This document shows positions 44,065-56,531 of a stretch of 64,000 nucleotides of DNA, piece after piece; position 1 is the first letter of the stretch; each line of letters starts with the position of its first letter. The stretch comes from Ambrosia x helenae (lineage: Eukaryota; Streptophyta; Magnoliopsida; Asterales; Asteraceae), in contig CM061233.1 of NCBI GenBank assembly GCA_030844895.1, positions 87,691,563 to 87,755,562 on the forward strand, written 5' to 3'. Position numbers and translations under genes: made by a program. A model generated the notes under the pieces. That model saw nothing but the letters and a program-made list of their open reading frames with translations. It was not told the DNA's origin and did no database searches.

Positions 44065-45104
44065 GAGAGAATCGCATGGTTGGTCCTTGTGGTTTTCCAA
44101 TATTGCACTCTTGGTCCTAGTGCTTTACTATTTACATCGTTGGTCCTTGAGTTTAACAAAATTGCACTCGTGTGGTCCTTACCTCTAACTGTCATTAAAT
44201 TCCTCTGTTAAAAATAGGTAAATTACATTTTTTGCCCTCAATTATAAAAAAACAATTTAAAAACCTAAATAAAAAAAAAAAGATAAGTGGACCCCACCCA
44301 CCCTTCTTCTTCCCCAACCCCCCACCTTCTCCAAACCCTAACTCCCCTTCATATTCATCGCCGCCCGTTTTTAAATCATCTGAATAAACATTCCCGACCA
44401 TTGATTCCGTTACAGGTATTTATATGTAACAAGGGGAAACAGAGCGTACGGTTTCAACATTCAAAACGCAGAAACATAATTGGAACATAAATGCTTATAA
44501 AGAACACATTCTTCGATTCAGGAATCTTTGCCATCATTTTTAAGGATTCATTAGATAACATAAATTCCGGGGTGGTTTCAGAAATTGAAACATTTAATCA
44601 CGAATCGTCGTAAAAAGGTTTGAAACTTTATCCCTTAATCGTATATTGTTAGTTGAAACTTGAGGTTGTGAATTAAAATGGCCAACACACCTCCGTTTTT
44701 TACTTCAGTTTTTGCTTCAGATGTTGTTAATGGTGGAAGTAACAAGGGGAAACAGAGTTCATGGATCGAAGACGGGTCTTCGTTATCTCTTGGGTTAGGT
44801 TGTTGTTCGGTTAGCTCGGGTGTCACCATGTTTTCAGGGAAAGAAGTAGTTGAAGAGCATTATTCCAGGAATCTTGATCTTAGGGTGGGTGGGGTCCACT
44901 TAAACTTCATTTAGTTATATATCAATTTAACTAAGAAATTTAACAACCGTTAGGGGTAGGGACCACTGTAGTTATAAAATTCATACCTTTGGATCACGTT
45001 AGTAATAAGTTGTAAACCATTAGGATCAATTGTGCTATTATTAAACCCTAAGGATCAAGAGTGCAAGATCTAGAAAGCATAGGGACCAACCAAGCAATTC
45101 ACTC
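44065..45104. mobile_element. Non-autonomous MULE (1040 bp), 191 bp upstream of the NDUFA13 ATG
   Basis: Long imperfect inverted ends (~150 bp) read GAGAGAATCGCATGGTTGGTCC at the left and GAGTGAATTGCTTGGTTGGTCC inverted at the right. An exact 9-bp target duplication TTTTGAAAT lies at 44056-44064 and 45105-45113. No transposase. A 78-codon plus-strand frame (44678-44914, MANTPPFFTSVFASDVV) is unrecognised; captured host DNA is possible. Confidence 0.9.
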
Positions 45105-45113
45105 TTTTGAAAT

Positions 45114-45838
45114 TATTACATTGAAATTATTACATTTGAGATAACGGTTATTGCGGTGAGATATTGGTACTTTTTATGCCATGCAAAACTTATATATGCA
45201 ATTTAACATTAACAACTCAATATACTCTCCTACCATTAATAAAAAATCTTTTTACAACTTAAAACATACTAACAATTGTAACAAGTGGGAACTTATTAGG
45301 ATTTAAAACACTAATATTTAACGCTAACAATTAACAATTAAGACTTAAAACACTAATAGTAGTAATAAGAAGAAGGACGAATGGAAAAACCAAGAAGAAA
45401 GGTACTGATATCGGAAATAGCGGTTAAATATCAGTCAATATCGCCGATATTATCGGTACCGATATTTGGTACCGATATCTGGGTTGATGACCGATGGTGA
45501 TAGATTACCGATATATCAGTTGAGTGAAAGCTCAGATTGTCTCTGTAATTTTTAAACTAAGCTGATTTCGAACGAGCTTTTTTTAACTAGCTTCAAGACA
45601 CGAGCTATTTGAACAGCACTAACACTACATTCAACTATTCCATAATAATTTTTACATGCTTCTTTCTTTATTACTTCTACTCTTCACAACATCCGAATGT
45701 TTGTTTCATCAACAATAATGTGCAGACTCAACATACAACAATTAAATATCTAACTTACAACACATAAATGATTATTTCTCCATTTAAATCACCCCTCCCC
45801 TAGCCGTTGTTTCGACTCATTTGGCAGTTTCAAGTTCT
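45114..45838. other. Intergenic and PAM71-like 3' UTR
   Basis: No gene. A stretch at 45400-45520 is rich in ATCGGTACCGATAT-type palindromes. The right part should hold the 3' UTR of the next gene. Confidence 0.5.
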
Positions 45839-48800
45839 TTAAAATACCCCCAAAAACGTGGCAACTGCGAAAAGTAAGAACAATACTCCGCCCAGATACC
45901 CGACCTGACAAATTTTGACAAAATATCCAAATTGTTAACCAGTTGAAATAATAAAAAGAGTCTTAAATGAGATGACTGAGTCAACATAGAGATTTACCAC
46001 TTTCTCAGATATATAATTGGCGAGAAACGCACCCCCGACTGCTGCTATAGAAGTTGCTAGCAGGTGACCAGCAATGGCTCCACTTGCCACACCCCATGGA
46101 GACTGTCATAAGTATCAAAACAAAGGTAACACGTGTGGCAGGTTGGGTAATGGGTCAAAACGGTTTGAAATGAGCATTTTGGTATAGTCAAATGGGTCGG
46201 CTTGGGTTGGGTTCACCTAAAAATGTTTTTTTTTTTTTTTTAATTCTTTTATGGAGAATTAACTTATTAAATGTGATTATAAAACCAAAATTATTAGTTA
46301 TCACATTAACGGTCTGAATCATTGAATAAAACAATTTGGGATAAGGTAAACTGCAGTTTGCGTTGGGCAGGTGGCCTTCAAGAGGCTATGGTAGGAAACC
46401 AACGGAAGCAACATTTACACTTAAAACCTCAAGTAGAATGAGGTGTTTACCAGCGCTAGGGCTGCAAATGAACCGAACGAACACGAACAACGCCTTGTTC
46501 GTGTTTGTTTGTTAAGAAAGTTATGTGTTCACGAACAGTTCATGAACACTTACCGAACGAAATTTTATATTCGTGTTTGTTTGTTAAGAAAACACTCATG
46601 TTCGTGTTCGTTTGTTAATTTTGTTCATGAACGCACACGAACATAAACAAACATTAATGAACACAAACAAGTGTTCATGAACACAAAGAAGTGTTCATGA
46701 ACAGATCCAAACACAAACGGACATATATTAACTTTTGAATAACATCGAATTCACATACATTAAGATAAATAAAAATAAAAGAATATAAAAAAGTATAGAA
46801 ATTAAAAACCTTATTAAACTATAGAACACAAACGAACATAAACGAACACGTTACCGAACGTTCACGAACATAAACGAACGAACGCGACTTCTGTTCATGT
46901 TCGTTCGTTTAACTAAACAAACAGAATTTTTTGTTCGTGTTCGTTCATTTATTAAACGAACGAAAACAAACGAACTTCCCGCCAAACGGTTCATGAACTG
47001 TTCGCTGAAAGTTCAGTTCGTTTGCAGCCCTAACCAGCGCACCACCCCTAGAAGGTTAAAATTTTATATTTTATCCATTTGAGATAAAGCAAAACCATAA
47101 CCAACCCATTTATAACTAAATGGATCATGTGTTTTAAAAAGCGCGCTCGCGAAGCGCACCTAGGCGCAGAGCCTGGCGCCTTATGTAACCCTAGGCGCAC
47201 ATCGTACAAAAAGCGCAAGAAAATCGCGATTTTTTGGCCAAAAAAGCCCCTGAAGCGCGCGCTTTTCGTACGGGGGGTGTTTTTATGCTTAAAATTGTTA
47301 CATATGTAGCTAAAAGGGTTGTATATTTAAGTTAAATCATATATAAACCTTATTTGTATCTATAATTTGGGTAAATGATGCTAAAAACCTATAGCATATA
47401 TAAAAAAAATTATATAATCGTCTTGCGCTTCGAGTACGAAAATCCAACCGCTTTTGCGCTTTGCGCCTCGGTTTTGGACCTCGTCGCTTTAGTGCGCTTC
47501 GCGCTTTTTAAAACCAAGAATGGATCAAAATTCCAACTCTTTGGAAAAAAAAAAATCAACCACTTTTATGCAGGAATATACCTGCGCTGCCCCAAGAGCT
47601 ATGGTTGCAAGCATAGAACGGTCACCCCATTCCTACATATATCACATGATAATATTATTTTCATGACAAATAACCGGCTTCATACCCACAATAAAGAATG
47701 TAAGGATCGACACTTTTAAAATATCGGTGTAGTAAATTATGCCATATATAAAAAGCATAACCAACATGATGAAGAGAAAAAGAGGGTTACCGCAAAAAAT
47801 ACAAGACTAAACGACTTCCACAATATTTCAAAGGGATTCTTGAGTTGTTTAGATGCCTGAATTTACGCAAAATATCTAAAATCAAATCACAAGTTACAGA
47901 TTTAAATCAAAAGATATAAGCAAAGGTAAAGAGAGATGATCATTGATCACCTTTTCTTTTACTAGTTCCTCAGCTTCTGCAAATTCGTCGAGTTCGTTAC
48001 TATTTTTCTCACCATTTTTAGCATCTTTTGATGGCAGATCCCATGCATCTTTAATAGCTTTGAGGCCAAAGAACATCAAAAGAGTTACTGCTGCATATTC
48101 TCCAATTGGCAATGCTGTTTAAATGAACAACAAAAAGTTAGAAATATTTTAACGAAAGGGATAAATAGAGAGGGAAGGAGACTAATGACTTGCTTGTTTG
48201 AAATTGAGCTGGCACTGAATTAAATATCCGTCCAATTACGACTGATAAAACAGTCATAAGCGATAAAGCACCCATGGATCCCAAGATAACCTGATCATTA
48301 ATCGTATGTCAGTAAAACATATCTGATACTAATATTTATAGGTGACAATTTTGACCTAGTTACGTATACATGTATCTATTCGGGATATGTTAGATCTCTG
48401 ACGGATCAAAATGTAAAAATTAAATTAGCTGAAAACAAAACGGGTCAAAAGTTGCCCAAAGCATAGGTATACAAAATATAAAGTGTTTGGAAAAACATTA
48501 GGAAGTTACTGCAAAAAAAAAAAAAAAAAACTTTTGGTGTAAGAATATTTGACAAGCCAAATATGTATACAAAACATAAAACGTTTGGAAAGAAAGTGTT
48601 TAGGGCCAAGCGAAACCCGGCCCAATCCATACAAAAAAGTACCCATTTTGACCCGCTACCAACCAGCCCGACCCGTGCATTTTGCCACCTCTAATAATTA
48701 TTTCTTAGTGATATATGGAGATCATACCAATACTTTGTCATACTGCATGGCCAATAAAGCTGCAATGAAAAACGTCTGATCAAGTAAATAAAGGGGGTAT

Positions 48801-51260
48801 TAGTTGCTACATAAGGAGAATTATAACTTCGTACACAGATGTAACTGGTATGTGGTTACCTTGTCTCCAATTTCTGAAACAAAAATTAATGTAAAAGCTG
48901 CAGTGAAGCCCGATTTTGCTATTGCTGCTAAAAGCGTTGAAGGTGCGCCCTTTCCAAAGGCAATTATTGAAAACACTAAAGCACATCCAGATAGCACAAG
49001 GGCAATTGAGACTGGATAAGGTATTTGATTAGGAAGCTTATTACTGCGCAACACAAAAGAATATTATAAGGACCTATGGTTACATGCTAGTATTCAAGAT
49101 AATGCCGGATACTGGATGTCATGATTTTATACCAAGTTAATAGCCAAAAGTATAAAAACACATGTTTTGGTCTTTGATTTCAAAAGGCGTGAGGCTCACT
49201 AGGCGTTTAGGTCCGAAAAGCCAAGGCGAGCAGCGAGAGATCACGTACATGAGGGATTGTCTCAAGGCCCTGAGGCGTTTTCCAAACCGCCTCACGCTCA
49301 GGCACACTTTAGTAAAATCGAGGTTTAGTGTAAGAAAAAAGAAGAAAAGATAACTCACATATGTGAAGAGTTATCACTTTTTGGATCATTAGAAGATAAA
49401 CTTTGGTTGTCGTTTTCATCATTCTCCGCATAGCCCCCAGATCCAACACTAGCGCTAGATGCGTTTGCTCTAACACCGATCCCTGCTAAATGTGGCTTCA
49501 ACACGCCTCTGCATTGTACTGTATAAAGGAGAAAATGTCATATTTTTTGCTATCTAATAACATGCATGTACTTGTAAAGTTATTAACACATAAACACCAT
49601 AAAGTCAACCAACAAAAGTTTACAACTTGGGCATTAAAAAGTCAAAATTTGTCACTAAATTCACATCATTGACGAACTTATCAAACACTACAACCATGTT
49701 AAACAATGAAACAATGTCTAGGTAAAGTTTCACAACATATGTTAACATTTTGATACAAGGACAATCCAACCGTTAGCAAACTACTACTTGGACCAGCAAG
49801 CTAGACATAAGAAAACGGGGCAGAAAAGGGCCCAAACGAAAAAGGGGCATAAGTTGGGCTACGGGTGAAGTTACGGGGCGCATAAGACGTGGGCAGAAAG
49901 GTCTTTACGAGCCGGATTCCATCATTTAGAGCCCTTACTTCAACGTTGACGATTTCCCCCAACTTTAGCAATTTGTGATCATTCTATTTTTGTGTTGGGT
50001 AAATCATTGATTGCATTAGGGATGAGGATATAGCCCCGAATACCGAACCGATACCGTACCGATCCCGTCCAAACCGAGGGTGTTCGGTATCGGCATCGGT
50101 ACCCACATTTAGAGGTTTTCGGTTTCGGTATTTTCGGTATCGGTACGGGATCGGTATGGTATCGGTATGTTAAGGTAAAATACCGGGTACCGTATGTTTT
50201 CAGTATCGGTATTAGGTTTTGGGATTTTTCAGGATCGGTATCGGTTGGTACCGATACCGTCCCGGGCTCATCCCTAGATTGCATAGACTTATGCATCTTT
50301 ATCTTTAATTTCACTAATTAGTTGTGTCTTTAATTTTAATAATTAGTTGTCATGTTACTATTTTGAAGACTTGGCAATACCTAACAAATTTAGAATTCCT
50401 TACAAAAGTGATCTTGATCACTTGATGTAATATATTTCTAATCTATACGGCTATACCTAATAAATAAGTAACCGTTGTTTCGCGTGTCACTATTCAGTGA
50501 GCCCAAGATTCTTGTTTTCCCATACATATTCTATTTCGTATTTAAAAAAAGGTTAATTTGTTTATCATCTTTCCAATCATAACCATCGTTTTATAACTCC
50601 TACATCTTCATTACTAATAGTTAATATTTCCTTTATTCAACCCGGGTTTCTAACCTAGTCCGTCCAATAACAAACAAATTTCTCTCAACACTCAACAGTT
50701 CTCCCTTTTTAATTCCCGTGCTTCCGCTCTGCACCAAAAAAAATTACAAGAAATGCCACCTTAACTAGTTACTCAATGACCTCAAAGATTAACTAGTCAT
50801 CAAAACTTTTTAATCCACCTCTACTTTTAAAGCAAACTAACCCATACACAAATATGCACAATTGAAATAAAAACAGTCTACAAGCATGCCTTTTGATAAC
50901 TACACTAAAAATGTTTTACTTCTGTATATTAAATTCAACATTTTATAAAAATAATCCTTCCAAATCAATAAACAAATCTTTTTACTCATAAAGCATACAT
51001 CTTCATCACTTAACAATATCAAATACAACCTTTTAGCCCACTTTCAAACCCAACAAAACATCTACGAAACTACTTCAAAATTGAGTGAAATTATTCAATT
51101 ATGCATATATTAAAGAATTTAAAAAAAAATGGGCAAAAAGCTTACATGAAGAAGAAGTGGTTCTTGTGAGGGAACAATCAACAGATGGCAATAAAGGCAG
51201 CTTTTTTGTTGAACTTGATGAGACTAATACTGGTATTTGATGGAGACTTAAGCCTGTCAT
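45839..51260 (-). CDS. GDT1/PAM71-family chloroplast cation (Mn/Ca) transporter
   Basis: UPF0016/GDT1 family proteins move Mn2+ or Ca2+ across chloroplast or thylakoid membranes in exchange for H+. Ten minus-strand exons: 51260-51146, 49518-49359, 49043-48860, 48775-48728, 48290-48194, 48114-47951, 47856-47791, 47632-47582, 46102-45998, 45904-45839; 351 residues. Both family signatures are present: EIGDKT at ~149-154 (split by intron 3) and EWGDRS at ~279-284. The Ser/Thr-rich N-terminus (MTGLSLHQIPVL, then GIGVRANA) looks like a plastid transit peptide. Several hydrophobic segments flank the motifs, and an acidic loop (ELDEFAEAEELVKEK) separates the halves. The end is VATFLGVF. Intron 5 is GC-AG. 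All phases fit and no break is seen. Paralogue (PAM71 or CMT1-like) is not resolved. Confidence 0.95.
46457..47032. mobile_element. hAT-type non-autonomous element in PAM71-like intron 8
   Basis: Ends TAGGGCTGCAAATGAACC and, inverted, TAGGGCTGCAAACGAACT. Exact 8-bp target duplication ACCAGCGC at 46449-46456 and 47033-47040. The interior is dominated by degenerate GTTCGTG/CACGAAC and GTTCATGAAC strings. Confidence 0.93.
47131..47514. repeat. GC-rich inverted-repeat element in PAM71-like intron 8
   Basis: Begins GTTTTAAAAAGCGCG and ends CGCGCTTTTTAAAAC, with further GCGCTTCGC/GCGAAGCGC matches inside. No clear target duplication. Strikingly CpG-rich against an AT-rich intron. Confidence 0.7.
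50017..50276. mobile_element. hAT-type MITE (260 bp) in PAM71-like intron 1
   Basis: Ends TAGGGATGAG and, inverted, TAGGGATGAG. Exact 8-bp duplication GATTGCAT at 50009-50016 and 50277-50284. The interior is packed with GGTATCGGTA/TACCGATACC strings. Confidence 0.93.
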
Positions 51261-51639
51261 CTCTGTATTGAATTGGTTATTTAAAGTTATTAATATAGAT
51301 CCATTTGTATCAGTAAATGCAGCTGAATCAATCAAATCTTGATGTTATATTGATGAAGATAAAAGAGGGTATGCAAATATTGATGATTGATGATGAGTTG
51401 AAGGATAAAAATCGTATCTTTTTGGAGGGTAAGAGTCTGCTTTGATGTGCAGAGTTTTGGAGATCTTTGCTCAGAGTGTGGATAGAGAAAGATGAGATAA
51501 AATGATGTCAAGGTCTCTGAACGACGTCGTTTTGTGTTATTATTATAGGCATATTGGTTTCTTGATGTTTCTATGATTAGGATTTTGGACTAATTTTAGA
51601 GGGTATCTGGATTAAGTTTCAAAACAACTTATTGACTTA

Positions 51640-51848
51640 GAGGTGTTTGGGATTAATTATTTAAAACAGATTATGCGTTTTGAAAAAACAGGGGTGGAGC
51701 TGCTTATAGATTACTGCGTTTTGATAGCCTAAAAAACTGATTATCTGATTTTTCAAAACTCAATCCCAAACACTAAAAATTGATTATCTACGTTTTCAAA
51801 ACGCAATAATCTAAAAATCAGATTCAAAACGTAATCCCAAACACCCTC
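51640..51848. mobile_element. Tourist/PIF-Harbinger-like MITE (209 bp)
   Basis: Ends GAGGTGTTTGGGATTA and, inverted, GAGGGTGTTTGGGATTA. Flanked by TTA at 51637-51639 and 51849-51851, the 3-bp target typical of Harbinger MITEs. It lies about 380 bp upstream of the PAM71-like ATG. Confidence 0.75.
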
Positions 51849-51851
51849 TTA

Positions 51852-52760
51852 TTGGTTTTTTTTTTTCAAAAAGCCAATAACTCAATAAGTTGTTTGTGTA
51901 AACCAAAAGCACTTTCTGTTTTGACTTTTGGCTTTTAAGGGTGGAAAAACTGTTTTTGAAAAGTTAGAAATCCTGGCTTTTGACTTTTGGAAAAAATTAC
52001 AAATTTACCACCCATACAACCAATATTCACAATAAGTTAAGCGAAACACTTAAAAAAAAGACAATCTATTGACTTTTTGACGTTCTCATCCCAAAAGCTA
52101 ATCCAAACACTTTTTTTAAAACTCCTTTTTAAAAAGTCATAAGCCAATAAACAATTTTGACCAAAAGCACTTTTACATTTCCAAACTCAATCCCAAACAC
52201 CCTCTTATTTTTCTGATTTGGACTACTTGATCTGTTTATTTATTTATTTATTTTTTATCTAAACTTCATTAAAAACAACCAACCTATAAACTAGGGCGGC
52301 CAAACAACAACGAAAAACTACATACAATTAAATGAACACCAATTGGACTACTTGATCTATAATGAAACATGGTTTATGAATTATGACACTACCTATGAGT
52401 TATTGGTTGAGGTAGGTTATAAATGTGTTAACATGATAATGGCCAGGCGGGACATTTTATGGATTCTTTGCGGGTAGCCACTACCACTACAATAATATCG
52501 TCGTCGGTGGCACGGGTAGTTGTCTAGTGAAGCAATTACGGGTTCTTGTTAATGGACGGTGAGTGGGTTTTTGTGTGTGGGAGTTTTTGTTTGTTATGGG
52601 TTGGGCATTTCAGGGTAATGTTACGTCCAAATTTGTGTGTCAGTGAAGTAAATTAGTGAAGTGATATGACAGTGCAGTATTGATGGGAAAATCAGGGCAG
52701 TTTAGTGGAGTCCGGGTAGCACCCCGCCCACCCTTATTGAAAATGGGTCTAAGTGGATGC
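51852..52760. other. Intergenic with a related fold-back stretch
   Basis: 51852-52204 ends AATCCCAAACACCCTC followed by TTA, like the neighbouring MITE, and contains AAAAGCCAATAA/TTATTGGC-type inverted strings. It may be a second or composite MITE whose left end merges with the first. 52205-52760 shows nothing coding. Confidence 0.5.
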
Positions 52761-53069
52761 AACTTGCCAACTTGTCTTAACTAGTTCTGGTGTGTGAGGA
52801 CAAGATAAGAAATGATGTATGTCATGCTCTTGAAAACAATTTTGAACTCGATGGTTTGTAAACTCGGTTCCACCATCACTTTGAAAAACTGACATTTGTG
52901 GAAATTTGGTTTTGGACAAAGTTTAAGAATATGGTGAGAATATTGTAAAAATCGGATTTAGCCTTGAGAGGATAAAACCATATGAACCGAGAATAATCGT
53001 CTACAAATATTACATAATATAAGTAGCCATCGATTGAGGCAATGGGTGCTGGTCCCCAAAGATCACAAT

Positions 53070-53468
53070 GAATTAAGTCTAAAACTTGTAGCGTACGTTT
53101 ATTATTTTCAACAAAAGGTAGATGTCTGGCTTTTGATAGTTCACAAGAATGACATAAACCAGGTTTGGGTAATATAGATGTAACAAAAACATGACCAAGT
53201 TTATTTAATATAGTGATAGTATCAAAAGAGACATGTCCTAGGCGACTATGCCGTTTATTGAACGAAGCACGAAGATGTGAAGCGGAAAGAGCAGCAACAA
53301 GAGACTTGTGACTTTGGGTAAGAACACAATGAATTAAGTCTAAAACTTGTACCGCACGTTTATTATTTTCAACAAAAGGTAGATATCTGGCTTTTGATAG
53401 TTCACAAGAATGACATAAACCCGGTTTGGGTAATATAGATGTAACAAAAACATGATTAAGTTTATTTA
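53070..53468 (-). repeat. Tandem duplication (period 259) in the Copia pre-integrase region
   Basis: 53070-53209 and 53329-53468 are near-identical, sharing AATGAATTAAGTCTAAAACT and ACAAGAATGACATAAACC. The second copy ends next to the gypsy LTR border at 53473. Confidence 0.85.
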
Positions 53469-53472
53469 ATGT

Positions 53473-55377
53473 TGTCAAACCCTCAAATTTCCATGTGCGG
53501 AGTTTTACCGCGAGGCGCGTGACACACCAGGATCCAAGTCAACGGTCACAATAAACGACACTATATGATATGAAAACAACGTAAACTGCTCATTAAGTTT
53601 TCAAAAACGTTCCAACATAGCGGAAGCACAATATGTTATTACAACTCAAAATGGAATTTAAAGTATGAAATGTTTAACAAAACATGCTTATGATTCCTAG
53701 ACGCCGTGAGACTCCGTGCGCCTATCGACAGCTGCTACCTTAGCGACCTGAGACAAACATGCTAAAAACGTCAGCAAATAATGCCGGTGAGTTTCATAGG
53801 TTTTTAATGAATACCGACTCCAAATGTTTCAATGAATACCCATGGTCAAGCCAGACCACATGCATGTAAATCATATGAATACTTGTCACTACTGCAATTG
53901 GAAAACCATTACTGGACTAGAATACGTGAATACATGAATACTTTCCCAAATGAATATTGAATACTGAATACTGCATACTGAATACTGAATACCTAAGAGA
54001 CAACATGCACCCGTCCGACCTCCAGTCGACGAGTGGGGCCGGTCACGCCCAAATAGATCTATCCACATTTCCCCCGTTGTGCATCCCCACATATTCATTT
54101 CCCCCGGAACTTCCAAAACATCGCATAGTAACCTAAATGAGTACTCCAAAACATAATGAATACTTGAATACCAAAACACAGTTGACACATCTTTTATGAA
54201 AATATAGTTGACACACGTTTAAAGAATACAACATGTTTTCTCCCCCGAAAATGTAAAACCAGTAAAGAGTGGGGCCGTGAAACTCACCTTAGAGTGCGTC
54301 TTCTGATAACTAGAAATCCAACACGTGTGTGATAGCCCCGACTAATGACAACCTATCAATGAGTTTGAGTAAGTGTTTTGACTATCAACCCGAAGGTTAA
54401 CTAGTCCCCGATTGTCCAGATCTTGACTACATGTGTTAAAAAGTGTGCTTGAACGTTAACCGAATGTACCAGACTGACTTGACATCCCGTTGGTGACCCA
54501 TTACATTAATTAACCAAGTAAATAGGATTATCTTATAAGTTTCAAGCATATAACACTTAGTTTGCATAAAAAATCACACAAACGGAGTTGTAAGGTCAAA
54601 TCAGCATACAATAGGTCCAGGTTCGACCCAATAAACCTAGGTTCAACCCTTTTATGGTTCATTCGACCTAAATACAAGTTTATACAACCTAATATAAGTT
54701 CCTTCGACCTTAACACATGTTCATTCGACCTTAACATGTGTTAATTCGACCTAACAGAGCTACATTCGACCCATGTGAAGCTAAATTCGACCCTTCCTCT
54801 CCTCCTTCGACCTCACGCAGGTCGAAAGAGAGCCAGGTTCGACCCCTGCAGCCTCAATCTTCCTAAAACGCATCAAATCGCATCAAAACTATCCGAAAAC
54901 ATCACAAAACATCACCAAACACAACAGTCAATTACCATTAACATGTTCCCACAAAACCATACCAATTTTATCCCAAAATCTATCCGTTTTACAAGTTACC
55001 CAAAATAGCAAATTATGGAGATGTCACATCAAACGCATGCAATCTTTACCCAATTAGGAAACTTTCTGAAATCACTCAAAATTCAACTTAACATGCTCAG
55101 ATTATCATGTACAAGAAAACCCCCAATCATATCATTATTAATAACATCATGAACAAGCCCTAGATCTAACCCAAAATCCCCAAAATGAGCAAAACATCAT
55201 CAATAACCAATTGTAACCTATCTCAATCATAAATCATCATCAACAACAGTCCTAGATCATTGTTATAACATCTACACAGCAATCAATCATCAAACAATAC
55301 ATAACACAAGATAAAACACCATTAACACATGTTAATTTGTATGAAAACTCATTGTTTATGAAAAGGTTTTGTTTAGG
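53473..55377 (-). repeat. Truncated gypsy LTR inserted in the Copia fragment
   Basis: Starts TGTCAAACCCTC, the end of the LTR family in reverse, and contains the GTGAGTTTCA region, the TTCGACC cluster (54600-54845) and GATGTCACATCA. It stops at 55377 inside a stretch matching the middle of the LTR at ~14513; the U3-side end is missing. No internal region and no target duplication, so a deletion accompanied or followed insertion. Confidence 0.85.
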
Positions 55378-56060
55378 AACCATTTTCGCAAATGCCTCTA
55401 GCAAGAACTTCCCCCGTTTTTCGGTTTTGAATATGAAAATAATTGTTAGAAAATAAAACATCTACGGGAGAATCATTTGTGAGTCTACTAATGGATAGTA
55501 GATTCTGTGTGAGATTATGAACGACAATAACATTTTGTAAAGAAAAAGAGTTTGTTAGATATGTGGTCCCGGTGTGAGTAACGGGCAATATTTGACCATT
55601 GCCAAAGGTAACACGCATATTACCCTTGTGTGGTTTTGAATCATTTAGACCATGAATATTTTTAATCATATGTGTGGTTGCACTTGAATCGGCCTTCCAA
55701 GCCGTAGTTTCGGATGCAATGTTACATTGAGCATGGATGGCATGAGCTAGATTTGTATCTAGCGTGGCGGCTTTTTGAGCATAAAATGATAGAGTGGGAC
55801 AAGCACTAGTATAGTGGCCTTGATTGAGACAAAGTTGGCAATGAGGAACGCGTTTGATGTAATGATTTCCACGGCCCTGTGAGGAATTTAATCAGCCTCG
55901 ACCATAAAAGGATGAGGGCCGATTGGTTTTGGTTGATAGATCGAATGAAGTGGCCATGAATGTGGTGGAGTAGGGGAAAAAACGAGCAGGAAAGGGAGTA
56001 AAAGAGGCGATCGAAATAGAAAGAAGAAGAAGGGCAGGGATCTCAGGCTGATCCATTGCA

Positions 56061-56522
56061 CTTACAACACCTATATGTACAAAGATGTTACAAGACTAGA
56101 GAAGACAATTAATTACAATTGACTTGACTATTGACTTGGTTTTTCTTATGATTAATGTGAAAACAATATTTGTGGGATTGCCTACAGTGTATGGAGCTCA
56201 AATTAGACGCGAATTTTTGTATTGATAGATGTAGCTGAAGATCAAAGTGGCAGGGCAAGATTTTTCATGAGTATGGTTGTTGCAAAGCCCCCTTCCCGTA
56301 AGTAACCATGGATTTTCTCAGCTCATATATTTGGTTTTTTGGAGAGGTATCAATTTTAATTCTTTCACATTTGGTTGCTTTGCTGGTGGATTTTATTAGT
56401 AAGTTCGTTTGTGGCCGTTAAAAAAAAAGTTCGTTTGTGTAGCACTGAAAAAAATAACATAAATAATATAAATAATACATATACAATAATCCAATCCCAA
56501 TGCAAATTAGTGAAAATCTTCA
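56061..56522. other. Intergenic, no gene seen
   Basis: AT-rich DNA without a supported feature. Confidence 0.45.
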
Positions 56523-56531
56523 ATAACTTTA

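Larger units (their letters stand above)
52770..56060 (-). pseudogene. Decayed Copia gag-pol fragment, split by a gypsy LTR
   Basis: Minus strand, right to left. A zinc knuckle CQLCLNQGHYTSAC lies near 55830. The protease site reads DSS instead of DSG near 55690. GNGQILPVTHTG and NLLSISRLTND follow (55600-55470), then a break at 55378 by the inserted LTR. GAG-pre-integrase resumes at 53472 (RHSRLGHVSFDTI, CHSCELSKARHLPF), then integrase HCDLWGP and VDDYSRF, and a frameshifted SDGGTEF near 52870. Coding similarity ends near 52770, before the catalytic Glu. A 259-bp tandem duplication of the pre-integrase segment is present. Dead by several independent lesions. Confidence 0.85.

Noticed and set aside
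45400..45520. ATCGGTACCGATAT-rich patch considered as a hAT MITE like 50017-50276
   Set aside because: No terminal TAGGG ends or flanking 8-bp duplication could be found.
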